Positions 1-6,101 of a stretch of 16,974 nt of DNA are shown in pieces (positions within the stretch are counted from its first letter, which is position 1; every line of letters starts with the position of its first letter). Position numbers and translations under genes: made by a program. Below the pieces are notes generated by a model that searched no databases, had not been told where the DNA came from, and was given only the letters and a program-made list of their open reading frames with translations. The DNA comes from an uncultured Eubacterium sp. GTDB taxonomy: Bacteria; Bacillota; Clostridia; Lachnospirales; Lachnospiraceae. Location of the stretch: positions 1 to 16,974 of the forward strand of contig NZ_CAKRAS010000059.1 in NCBI RefSeq assembly GCF_934295145.1, written 5' to 3'.

Positions 1-42
1 TCATTTTTTTTGTGAAATATCTCTGGATTTTGCCGGGCAAGG

Positions 43-51
43 TGTTATAAT
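43..51 (+). promoter_or_regulatory. Extended -10 promoter of the CoA-transferase operon
   Basis: A perfect TATAAT lies at 46-51, preceded by TG at 43-44 in the TGnTATAAT arrangement of an extended -10 promoter. No good -35 is found 16-18 nt upstream, which fits the extended -10 class. Transcription would start near 58 and leave a leader of about 70 nt. The leader holds a small TGAC-gtt-GTCA dyad at 74-84 and the AGGAGG ribosome site at 115-120. Seen in sequence; use in vivo is inferred. Confidence 0.65.
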
Positions 52-127
52 GGAGACAGGCTATGTGGACGTATGACGTTGTCAACAGAGCAAAATTATT
101 ATCATGTAATTAATAGGAGGGAAAGAA

Positions 128-805
128 ATGGCTAAGACTAAAGTTATTTCTGCTAAAGAAGCTGCCGCACTGATCAAAGATGGCGATACTGTATTAGTCG
201 GCGGATTCATGACAAATGGAACAGCAAAATCTATCGTAAATGAAGTAACAGCAAAAGACCTTACTGTTGTATGTAACGATGCCGGTTTCGAGAATGAAGG
301 AACAGGTCGTTTACTTCACAACGGACTGATCAAAAGACTGATCGCTACACACGTAGGTCTGAACAAAGAAGTTGCTGCAAAATTCAACGCAGGCGAGATT
401 GAGTTAAAACTTCAGCCGCAGGGTACACTTGCTGAGCAGGTACGTGCAGGCGGAGCTGGTCTTGCAGGCTTCCTTACACCAACAGGTATCGGTACTATCG
501 TTGCTGACAGTACTTCACCGACAACTCTGGAAGGCAAACAGGTTATCGAATTAGATGGTAAAGAGTACCTTCTTGAGAAAGCAATCCGTGGTAATGTTGC
601 AATCATCCAGGGATATATTGCTGATGAATCCGGAAATATCCGTTACAAAGGATCTACTCGTAACTTCAACCCGATGATGGCTTCTGCAGCTGATATCGTT
701 ATTGCCGAAGTTGAGAAAATCGTTCCGGCTGGCGAAATCGGTCCAAACTATGTGGAGACTCCACACATTTATGTTGATTATTTAGTAGTAAAGGAGGAAG
801 CATAA
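128..805 (+). CDS. atoD: CoA-transferase subunit A (AtoD-like, 3-oxoacid/acetate CoA-transferase alpha)
   Basis: This is the alpha subunit of a heteromeric family I CoA transferase, which moves CoA between an acyl-CoA (acetoacetyl- or butyryl-CoA) and a free acid such as acetate in the cytoplasm. The protein is 225 aa, the normal length of AtoD/CtfA subunits. It carries the N-terminal DGDTVLVGGF signature (residues 18-27). The motif usually continues GxP; here it reads GTA, a minor departure. AGGAGG at 115-120 sits 7 nt before the ATG, so the start is well supported. Subunit B begins one base after the stop codon, so the two are made together. The exact acyl donor cannot be read from sequence: acetoacetate, butyrate or other 3-oxoacids are all possible. 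Confidence 0.93.
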   Translation: MAKTKVISAKEAAALIKDGDTVLVGGFMTNGTAKSIVNEVTAKDLTVVCNDAGFENEGTGRLLHNGLIKRLIATHVGLNKEVAAKFNAGEIELKLQPQGTLAEQVRAGGAGLAGFLTPTGIGTIVADSTSPTTLEGKQVIELDGKEYLLEKAIRGNVAIIQGYIADESGNIRYKGSTRNFNPMMASAADIVIAEVEKIVPAGEIGPNYVETPHIYVDYLVVKEEA

Positions 806-806
806 G

Positions 807-1463
807 ATGGAAAGAAGTGAAATCAAACCATATATCGCGAAACGTGTCGCTAAAGAATTACATGATGGTGATGTTGTAAACCTCGGTATCGGACTTCCTA
901 CTATGGTTCCGGATTACCTTGATCCATCTGTTAAACTTACATTACAGTCTGAGAACGGGTTCATCGGTCTTGCAGCTGTTGATCCGGAAGATCCGGATGC
1001 TGCATACATCGTAAATGCAGGCGGACAGCCGGCTGGTATCGAGAAAGACGGTATGTTCTTCGACAGTGCTACATCTTTCTCCATCATCCGTGGTGGACAT
1101 GTAGATGCTACAATCCTTGGTTCTCTTCAGGTAGATGAGAAAGGTAACATCGCAAACTGGATCATTCCTGGAAAAATGGTTCCTGGAATGGGTGGAGCTA
1201 TGGACCTTGTAGTAGGTGCTAAACGAGTTATCGTTGCTATGGAGCACACACAGAAAGGTGCACCAAAGATCTTAAAAGAGTGTACTTTACCGCTGACAGC
1301 AGAAGCTCAGGTAAACCTGATCGTTACTGAGATGGGCGTTATGGAAGTAACTCCGGAAGGAATCGTATTAAAAGAGTACAACCCGGAATTCACTGTTGAA
1401 GAAATCCAGGCTGCTACTGAAGCAAAACTGATCATTGCTGATGATCTGAAACCAATCGAGTAA
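807..1463 (+). CDS. atoA: CoA-transferase subunit B (AtoA-like, catalytic beta subunit)
   Basis: This is the beta subunit of the same heteromeric CoA transferase. It contains the family signature LQSENGFIGL (residues 46-55). Glu49 in SENG is the expected catalytic glutamate, which forms the glutamyl-CoA thioester in this family. The GIGLP loop (27-31) is also present. At 218 aa it has the usual length. AAGGAGG at 791-797 lies inside the end of subunit A, 9 nt before the ATG, and only one base (806) separates the two genes, so translational coupling is likely. The pair probably serves fermentative acid/CoA exchange, such as acetoacetate activation or butyrate formation. Substrate choice is inference. 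Confidence 0.93.
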   Translation: MERSEIKPYIAKRVAKELHDGDVVNLGIGLPTMVPDYLDPSVKLTLQSENGFIGLAAVDPEDPDAAYIVNAGGQPAGIEKDGMFFDSATSFSIIRGGHVDATILGSLQVDEKGNIANWIIPGKMVPGMGGAMDLVVGAKRVIVAMEHTQKGAPKILKECTLPLTAEAQVNLIVTEMGVMEVTPEGIVLKEYNPEFTVEEIQAATEAKLIIADDLKPIE

Positions 1464-1470
1464 TGTGGCG

Positions 1471-1547
1471 TGCAGTGATTCTGAGAAGAATATATCAGCT
1501 TATGCTGACCAGAATCATGCATCAAGTCTCACATATATTCGACTTGA
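1471..1547 (+). other. Two tandem hairpins in the 3' tail of the CoA-transferase mRNA
   Basis: Directly after the subunit B stop, 1471-1483 pairs with 1510-1521 (12 bp with one bulged G at 1475). This stem encloses an inner TCAGC-TTAT-GCTGA hairpin at 1495-1508. A second hairpin follows at once: TCAAGTC (1522-1528) pairs with GACTTGA (1541-1547). Neither has a U-tract, so they are not ordinary terminators; the true terminator is at 1579-1606. They could protect the mRNA 3' end or be a small repeat. The function is unknown. Confidence 0.5.
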
Positions 1548-1578
1548 ATAAAATAAAAAACAATTTTATATTGTATTT

Positions 1579-1606
1579 AAAAAGGTATGCTCTTGCATAC
1601 CTTTTT
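1579..1606 (+). terminator. Rho-independent terminator of the CoA-transferase operon
   Basis: Perfect 12-bp arms, AAAAAGGTATGC (1579-1590) and GCATACCTTTTT (1595-1606), flank a TCTT loop. The run of five T closes the structure. The A-run on the other side means it could also stop leftward transcripts. Confidence 0.88.
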
Positions 1607-1621
1607 ATTTGCGTATATAAT
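1593..1621 (+). promoter_or_regulatory. Possible promoter of the MFS gene, overlapping the upstream terminator
   Basis: TATAAT at 1616-1621 is preceded, with a 17-bp spacer, by TTGCAT at 1593-1598. The -35 is only a half match and lies inside the terminator stem. An alternative TATAAT at 1660-1665 has no -35. The assignment is tentative. Confidence 0.4.
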
Positions 1622-1691
1622 AGCAACGATCCTATATTTTATATGATATATATAACAAATATAATATTTTTTCGAAAGGAGATTCCCTTTT

Positions 1692-2891
1692 ATGGTGAAC
1701 AAAAAAATGCTGAAAATAGCCATTCTGGTCATTACATTCGCTCAGATGGCTACCAATGGTCTGTCGCCGGCACTTTCAGATATCGCCGCTGCCTTTCCGT
1801 ACACAGCCATTTCAACCATACAGCTTTTGATGAGTCTTCCGGGTATTTTTGTTGTGGTATTATCCTTTGTGGCTGCATGGCTGACATCAAAAATTTCCAA
1901 AAAAGTCCTGATTGGAATGGGAAGTATCTGCATCTGTCTGACCGGTATTCTTGGAACCTTTATTTATCAGAGTCTTTCCCTCCTTTTTGCCTGGTCTGTG
2001 ATCATGGGTATTGGTATGGGACTGGTATCTGCACTGACCGCTTCTCTGATCACTGATTTTTACGAAGGGCAGGAAAAAACATCCCTCATGGGCCTTCAGA
2101 CAAGTGCGGCAAACGTTGGCGGTATGATCATGACAGCTGTCGGCGGTGTCTTAACCGCTGTCGCATGGAACCTGGACTATCTCGTATATGTCATTATCGG
2201 TGTTCCGGGACTGATCCTGTTACTTTTATTTGTTCCGTACAAAAAACAGGAAACAGTCACCACTACAAAAGAAACTGCCCCGTCAGCACAGACTTCCAAT
2301 TCTTTTTCCGTATTAAAACATGGAAAAGTTTGGATTTATACTATTTTCGCACTGCTGCTGTTACTGCTGTTTAATGTAGGTCCTACAAACCTTGCCATGT
2401 ACGTTACAGAATTTGGTATCGGAAACTCTGTCCTGTCCGGATGGGCCGCAACCGTATTCCTTCTTGGCGGCACTCTGATGGGAATTGCCTTTGGTCTTCT
2501 TGCGAAAAGACTGGATGTCTGCACGATCCCGGTTGGATATGTGTTCCTTGCGCTCGGATTCTTCGTTATTATTATCAATCCGAACGTGGTATGCCTGTTT
2601 GTCGGCTGTCTGCTGGCGGGAATGTCCATCAGCCTTGTAACGCCTCAGTGCATCCTTCAGACCGGTGTATATGCAACAACACCGCAGGAATCCGCTATGG
2701 CTACTGCTGTTGTTCTGGCCGGATCCAATGTCGGTACTTTCCTGACACCTCAGGTTACAAATATCGCAGCCGCCGTCTTTGGAAGTGAGAGTACGCGTTA
2801 CCGTTTTATTCTGGTTATCGTGATTGCGCTGGTACTGGCAGCAATTTCTCTTATTTTTACCGTAAGAGAACGGAAGCTTCGCAGAGCGTAA
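1692..2891 (+). CDS. Major facilitator superfamily (MFS) transporter
   Basis: The product is a 399-aa very hydrophobic protein with about twelve predicted membrane segments in two halves. A polar, Thr/Lys-rich central cytoplasmic loop (around residues 184-207) joins the halves, as in MFS permeases. The first helix begins near residue 8, and a degenerate motif-A-like loop (AAWLTSKISKKVLIG, residues 61-75) follows helix 2. A positively charged tail (VRERKLRR) is consistent with a cytoplasmic C terminus. The ribosome site AAAGGAG at 1675-1681 supports the ATG at 1692. The gene stands alone between two terminators, so its neighbours give no clue to the substrate; drug, sugar-acid or metabolite export are all possible. 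The family is seen with confidence, the substrate is not. Confidence 0.88.
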   Translation: MVNKKMLKIAILVITFAQMATNGLSPALSDIAAAFPYTAISTIQLLMSLPGIFVVVLSFVAAWLTSKISKKVLIGMGSICICLTGILGTFIYQSLSLLFAWSVIMGIGMGLVSALTASLITDFYEGQEKTSLMGLQTSAANVGGMIMTAVGGVLTAVAWNLDYLVYVIIGVPGLILLLLFVPYKKQETVTTTKETAPSAQTSNSFSVLKHGKVWIYTIFALLLLLLFNVGPTNLAMYVTEFGIGNSVLSGWAATVFLLGGTLMGIAFGLLAKRLDVCTIPVGYVFLALGFFVIIINPNVVCLFVGCLLAGMSISLVTPQCILQTGVYATTPQESAMATAVVLAGSNVGTFLTPQVTNIAAAVFGSESTRYRFILVIVIALVLAAISLIFTVRERKLRRA

Positions 2892-2896
2892 AAACA

Positions 2897-3069
2897 CAAG
2901 AAAGTGTGCTATCACACACTTACGCGTTTAAAATTATCAATAGCACATCTTTCTTGCCCGCGCCGCGCACGCTTGCAAAGCAAGAATCTCTTCTCGTGCG
3001 AGTGCGCATCGTTTGCACGAAGTGCTTTTTTATGATAGGAAATTCATCGTAATTTCCTATCATAAAAAA
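2897..3069. repeat. Cluster of inverted repeats between the MFS and alarmone synthetase genes
   Basis: Three hairpins lie head to tail. First, 2897-2912 pairs with 2940-2956 (8 + 8 bp around a single bulged T at 2948). Second, a GC-rich segment has GCGCAC (2965-2970) opposite GTGCGC (3002-3007), with a competing TCGTGC/GCACGA pairing (2994-2999/3015-3020). Third, there is a perfect 19-bp inverted repeat, 3026-3044 against 3051-3069, with a 6-nt loop. The last AAAAAA run is shared with the terminator hairpin at 3065-3099. The block contains no plausible gene. It resembles a dispersed palindromic intergenic element rather than simple terminators, but copies elsewhere cannot be checked here. Confidence 0.6.
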
Positions 3070-3099
3070 GGTGTGCTTTCCTGGAAGGCACACCTTTTT
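3065..3099. terminator. Bidirectional terminator between convergent MFS and alarmone synthetase genes
   Basis: Arms AAAAAGGTGTGC (3065-3076) and GCACACCTTTTT (3088-3099) form a perfect 12-bp stem with an 11-nt loop. T-runs follow on both strands. The alarmone synthetase stop codon (3098-3100) lies within the stem, so the terminator immediately follows that gene. Convergent orientation fits a shared bidirectional terminator. Confidence 0.85.
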
Positions 3100-3913
3100 A
3101 TACGTTTTCAATTGACTGTCTCAGATCCAGCATCCGCTGATCCATATTCCGCACATCGATCGCGCAGGAGAATAATTCTTTTTTCAACACTTTTCCCTTT
3201 TTGTGATGTTTCTTATATTGTAACTGATATTCCAGCACAGACCAGAAATCCATTCCAATCGTTCGCAATTGAATTTCCACTTTTTTCCCGCTCGTAAACT
3301 GTACAATAATATGCAGGCTCTGATATCCGCTGTTTTTTGGTTTTTTCACAAAGTCTTTTTCTTTCATAATTGAAATTCCAGGTATCTGGTAAATAAAATC
3401 CCGCACCCGGTAAATGTCATCGAGAAACAGACAGACCACGCGGATTCCCGCCAGATCGTTGATGTATGTAAACACATTTTCCTCTGTGAGTTCTCTCTTT
3501 TTTTTTATCATTTTTGCAATGATACTTTCCCGATCTTTCAATCGGTACTTTGTATGACTGATAATGCTCCGTCCGATTTCTTCCTCCTGCTGAAATCCAA
3601 AATCTGTGATCTGTGTCAGCAGGTATTTCATACAGTCCAGATATTCTTTCCGCAATTTTGGATCATCCAAAAGGATGAGATCTGCCCCCAGCTGAGTCCT
3701 ATCATCTTCAAACTTTTTCTCATCTTTATCTATCTCTATCTCGATGGCTGTCTTATCTATTGCGTCTTCATCCGTATTTATTTCAAATACTGAATCAACT
3801 TCTGTTTTGTCTTTTCTGTTTATTTCAGTTGCTATCTTAATAACTGTATCTCCATCTGTTTCTTTACAAATTTCCTCTTTTTTATTTGTTTTTTTCTTTT
3901 TTTCTTCTTTCAA
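3098..3913 (-). CDS. Small alarmone synthetase, RelA/SpoT-domain GTP pyrophosphokinase
   Basis: This protein probably transfers pyrophosphate from ATP to GTP or GDP to make (p)ppGpp, without the HD hydrolase or TGS/ACT domains of full-length Rel. Using the 271-aa form, the synthetase domain covers about residues 85-240, with RLK (about 124-126), NDLAGIRVVC (152-161), KPKNSGYQSLH (191-201) and EIQLRT (213-218), all family motifs. Residues 1-80 are a low-complexity, highly charged extension rich in Lys, Glu, Asp and Thr, much longer than in RelQ/RelP-type enzymes. Start choice: a GTG at 3940 opens the longest frame but has no ribosome site. AAAGGAG lies 10 nt before an in-frame TTG at 3913, which I prefer. 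Paralog type (RelP, RelQ or another) is not assigned. Confidence 0.87.
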   Translation of the reverse strand: MKEEKKKKTNKKEEICKETDGDTVIKIATEINRKDKTEVDSVFEINTDEDAIDKTAIEIEIDKDEKKFEDDRTQLGADLILLDDPKLRKEYLDCMKYLLTQITDFGFQQEEEIGRSIISHTKYRLKDRESIIAKMIKKKRELTEENVFTYINDLAGIRVVCLFLDDIYRVRDFIYQIPGISIMKEKDFVKKPKNSGYQSLHIIVQFTSGKKVEIQLRTIGMDFWSVLEYQLQYKKHHKKGKVLKKELFSCAIDVRNMDQRMLDLRQSIENV

Positions 3914-4222
3914 ATATACATCTCTCCTTTCTTTGCACACTCTATAATATATGCACGAACATTAGACTTATGACTACTTTTTTATATTTTTCACACTATT
4001 TTTCAGCTGAGGTAAATCTATCTTGTTTCTCTCAATCTGACTATCTTCTAACATATATGTGCCAAAAAATACTTACTTCTTTGCAACATTTTCAGCATAT
4101 GATCATCGGGTAAAATCCAGAACCAGATTTTTGTAAATTGTTAGTAAAATTTCAAAATACCATCTACAACTATAACGATAGAATTTCCTCGTGAATCATT
4201 TTTGTAACTTATCAGATTATGT

Positions 4223-4251
4223 TGTGACCTTTTTGTGCTAAACTACATCTA
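4223..4251 (+). promoter_or_regulatory. Candidate ECF-type promoter upstream of the sigma factor
   Basis: TGTGACC (4223-4229) and CATCTA (4246-4251), 16 bp apart, loosely resemble the -35 (TGAAC/GTAAC-like) and -10 (CGTCTA-like) elements of ECF sigma promoters. ECF factors commonly transcribe their own operon, so autoregulation would be expected. The match is imperfect, and no convincing sigma-A promoter is seen in its place. Confidence 0.3.
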
Positions 4252-4256
4252 ATGGG

Positions 4257-4272
4257 TGTAATAGCTATTACA
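4257..4272. promoter_or_regulatory. Perfect 16-bp palindrome, possible operator
   Basis: TGTAATAG (4257-4264) is followed with no spacer by its exact reverse complement CTATTACA (4265-4272). It lies 60 bp upstream of the sigma-factor start and just downstream of the candidate promoter. This is where a dimeric repressor operator would be expected. Which protein binds is unknown. Confidence 0.45.
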
Positions 4273-4331
4273 GAGTATAAAAATCTCATTTCACATTTAC
4301 AAAAACATATTGAGATAAAAAGAGGGAAGTT

Positions 4332-4805
4332 ATGACAAAACAGGATTTCGGAGATATGATTATTTCTTTTACCGATGACTTCTACCGCATTGCAAAGGCG
4401 ATTTTAAAAGAGGATGCCGACTGTGAAGATGCCATGTCGTCTGCCATCGTAAAAGGATTTTCAAAACTTCACACACTAAAAAAACAGGAATATGCCAAAA
4501 CATGGTTTTCACGCATATTGATCAACGAATGTCAGATGATCCTGCGAAAACGCAAACGGGAAGTCGCATATGAGGAAGGTGTACTGACCGAAGAAGCCGC
4601 ACAGCAGGATTACTCAGACCTATATCAGCATCTGATGCAGCTAGATATTTCCTACCGTCTTCCACTGGTAATGTACTACTTCGACGGATTTAAAATACGG
4701 GAAATTGCAGACATTCTGGAAATGAGTGAGAATGCCATAAAAATGCGGTTAAACCGCGGAAAACTTCAGTTAAGAACAATGTTTGAAAAGGAGGCCGCCA
4801 TATGA
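4332..4805 (+). CDS. ECF-type sigma-70 family RNA polymerase sigma factor
   Basis: This 157-aa protein has only the two conserved sigma regions of extracytoplasmic-function factors. Region 2 spans about residues 10-75 and includes the KTWFSRILINECQ helix that contacts the -10 element. Region 4 spans about 100-152 and has a helix-turn-helix, IREIADILEMSENAIKMRLN (122-141), for the -35. The tail KLQLR is typical. A GAGGG ribosome site (4322-4326) precedes the ATG. The stop overlaps the start of the next gene by 4 nt (ATGA), so the sigma factor and its partner are made together. It probably directs a cell-envelope response controlled by the downstream membrane protein; the regulon is unknown. 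Confidence 0.92.
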   Translation: MTKQDFGDMIISFTDDFYRIAKAILKEDADCEDAMSSAIVKGFSKLHTLKKQEYAKTWFSRILINECQMILRKRKREVAYEEGVLTEEAAQQDYSDLYQHLMQLDISYRLPLVMYYFDGFKIREIADILEMSENAIKMRLNRGKLQLRTMFEKEAAI

Positions 4806-6034
4806 ATCACGACTCTAAACACAATAATTTTGAATATGAAAAAGAAACTTTTCCAAAAACACCGGAACGTTTTAAACAGCTTGTTGCTGATCAGGTAGCT
4901 CAGGAACAGCAGAAAAATAATGTTTCTTCTATAAAATCCAAAAAGAAATGGATGCCGGCAAAAGTTGCTGCCGTAATTATTGTATGCGCTACTATGGGAA
5001 CCACCGGCGCTTATGCCGGAATTAAACAGTATCAGGCAAGATCACAGCAGTATTTGCAGGAAACAGGACGTATCACTACTCCGGAAAGTTCTTCCGAAGA
5101 AGAAACATCTACTGCTTCTGGCACTACAAATTCTGCGCCACCAGCAACGATTGTATCAGAAGAAAGCGGTCTTGTTACCACTTTTTCGGATACCTGGCCG
5201 GATGTTATGTTCAATCAATATGATAACAACTATCAAAAACAACCAAACCCATATATGAATGTTATAGATGCTTACTATGATGGAGGATTACTTTCCATTT
5301 ATGGTGAAGCAACCCAATATGGTATAAAAACCTTCGGAGACTGGTTCCTTCCGGATTGTATTATCATCAATGATACCATCTATATAGCACAATGGAACAT
5401 TAACGGTTTACCAGGTACTTCATCCGATCCACAATATAAACGCGGAGCTTTTCATGCCAGAGTAGAACTTTCTGATGTAGATTTACCAGACACCTTCACG
5501 GTGCAGGTTCCACTGGTAACCAGCGTAGATCCAAAAACTGGAAATCACTATATGCAGGCAATCAGCTTTGATATTTCCGGCTCTGTCAACGTAAAACCTG
5601 CAACTTCTACCTATACAGAAAGCGGCGCAGAGGTAACAATTGCACAGAGTAAAGTTTCTGCCTCTGGAACATATCTGGATCTTACTTGGAATTTTGGCAA
5701 GGACTATGACTCCTTCCAAAACTTTGATAACGTAATGAATGACGACAATATTCACAACTGGATATTCTGCAAAATTACAGATTCCAATGGAAATACTTAC
5801 AATACCCAGACAGAAAATGCAGCTTTTCATTCCTCTAGCATGGAGAATGACTCAGACGATGGTGGAGAACGTGCTTATACCGACGATGATGGTAACTACT
5901 GTTTCCGCACACAGGTAGTTATTCCGACAATGACACAGGACTTCACTTCTCTGGAAGTCACCCCTTATGTTCATCTCGAAGATGGAACTGAAACTGATCT
6001 GGACTTTGCATCTTTCCAGGTGGATTATGAATAG
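4802..6034 (+). CDS. Probable membrane-anchored anti-sigma factor with extracellular beta-rich domain
   Basis: The product is a 410-aa single-pass membrane protein. Residues 1-50 are hydrophilic and cytoplasmic and would hold the sigma-binding part (PERFKQLVADQVAQEQQ). Residues 54-73 (AKVAAVIIVCATMGTTGAYA) form the only membrane segment, flanked by KSKKK on the inner side. Residues about 90-120 are a Ser/Thr/Glu-rich linker. The remainder, about 290 aa, is an outward-facing, Asp/Thr/aromatic-rich region likely to fold as beta sandwiches, similar in layout to DUF4179-type anti-sigma proteins of Clostridia. Position and 4-nt overlap with the ECF sigma gene are the main evidence for its role. 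No catalytic motif is seen. The extracellular part probably senses an envelope signal; its ligand is unknown. Confidence 0.75.
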   Translation: MNHDSKHNNFEYEKETFPKTPERFKQLVADQVAQEQQKNNVSSIKSKKKWMPAKVAAVIIVCATMGTTGAYAGIKQYQARSQQYLQETGRITTPESSSEEETSTASGTTNSAPPATIVSEESGLVTTFSDTWPDVMFNQYDNNYQKQPNPYMNVIDAYYDGGLLSIYGEATQYGIKTFGDWFLPDCIIINDTIYIAQWNINGLPGTSSDPQYKRGAFHARVELSDVDLPDTFTVQVPLVTSVDPKTGNHYMQAISFDISGSVNVKPATSTYTESGAEVTIAQSKVSASGTYLDLTWNFGKDYDSFQNFDNVMNDDNIHNWIFCKITDSNGNTYNTQTENAAFHSSSMENDSDDGGERAYTDDDGNYCFRTQVVIPTMTQDFTSLEVTPYVHLEDGTETDLDFASFQVDYE

Positions 6035-6053
6035 TATAGTTTTGTCAAGGTTT

Positions 6054-6081
6054 CAGAAAGCCGGCAATTGCCGGCTTTCTG
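6054..6081. terminator. Bidirectional terminator between convergent anti-sigma and PD-(D/E)XK genes
   Basis: A 28-bp perfect palindrome has 14-nt arms CAGAAAGCCGGCAA and TTGCCGGCTTTCTG. As RNA it gives a GC-rich stem with an AATT loop. The T-tracts are short (TTT inside the stem, TT after it), so efficiency may be moderate. It lies between two convergent genes. Confidence 0.75.
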
Positions 6082-6101
6082 TTATGAACTCACTTCCCAC
6101 C

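Larger units (their letters stand above)
3941..4331. other. Divergent intergenic region, AT-rich, no gene
   Basis: This 390-bp gap separates the minus-strand alarmone synthetase from the plus-strand sigma factor. Short open frames in it have no ribosome site or recognisable product. A TATTAT (minus strand, 3944-3949) could be the -10 of the synthetase gene, but it lacks a good -35. The sigma-factor side holds a possible ECF promoter (4223-4251) and a 16-bp palindrome (4257-4272), listed separately. Nothing else is recognised. Confidence 0.6.

Noticed and set aside
9..17. TTGTGAAA half-site resembling a Rex operator
   Set aside because: Only one half of the dyad is present; the matching TTCACAA is missing.
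1463..2056. Plus-strand open frame overlapping the start of the MFS gene
   Set aside because: It runs through the CoA-transferase terminator and then out of frame through the MFS gene, with no ribosome site.
3886..4113. Small plus-strand open frames upstream of the sigma factor
   Set aside because: They are Phe/Ser/Leu-rich readings of AT-rich DNA, partly antisense to the alarmone synthetase, with no ribosome site.
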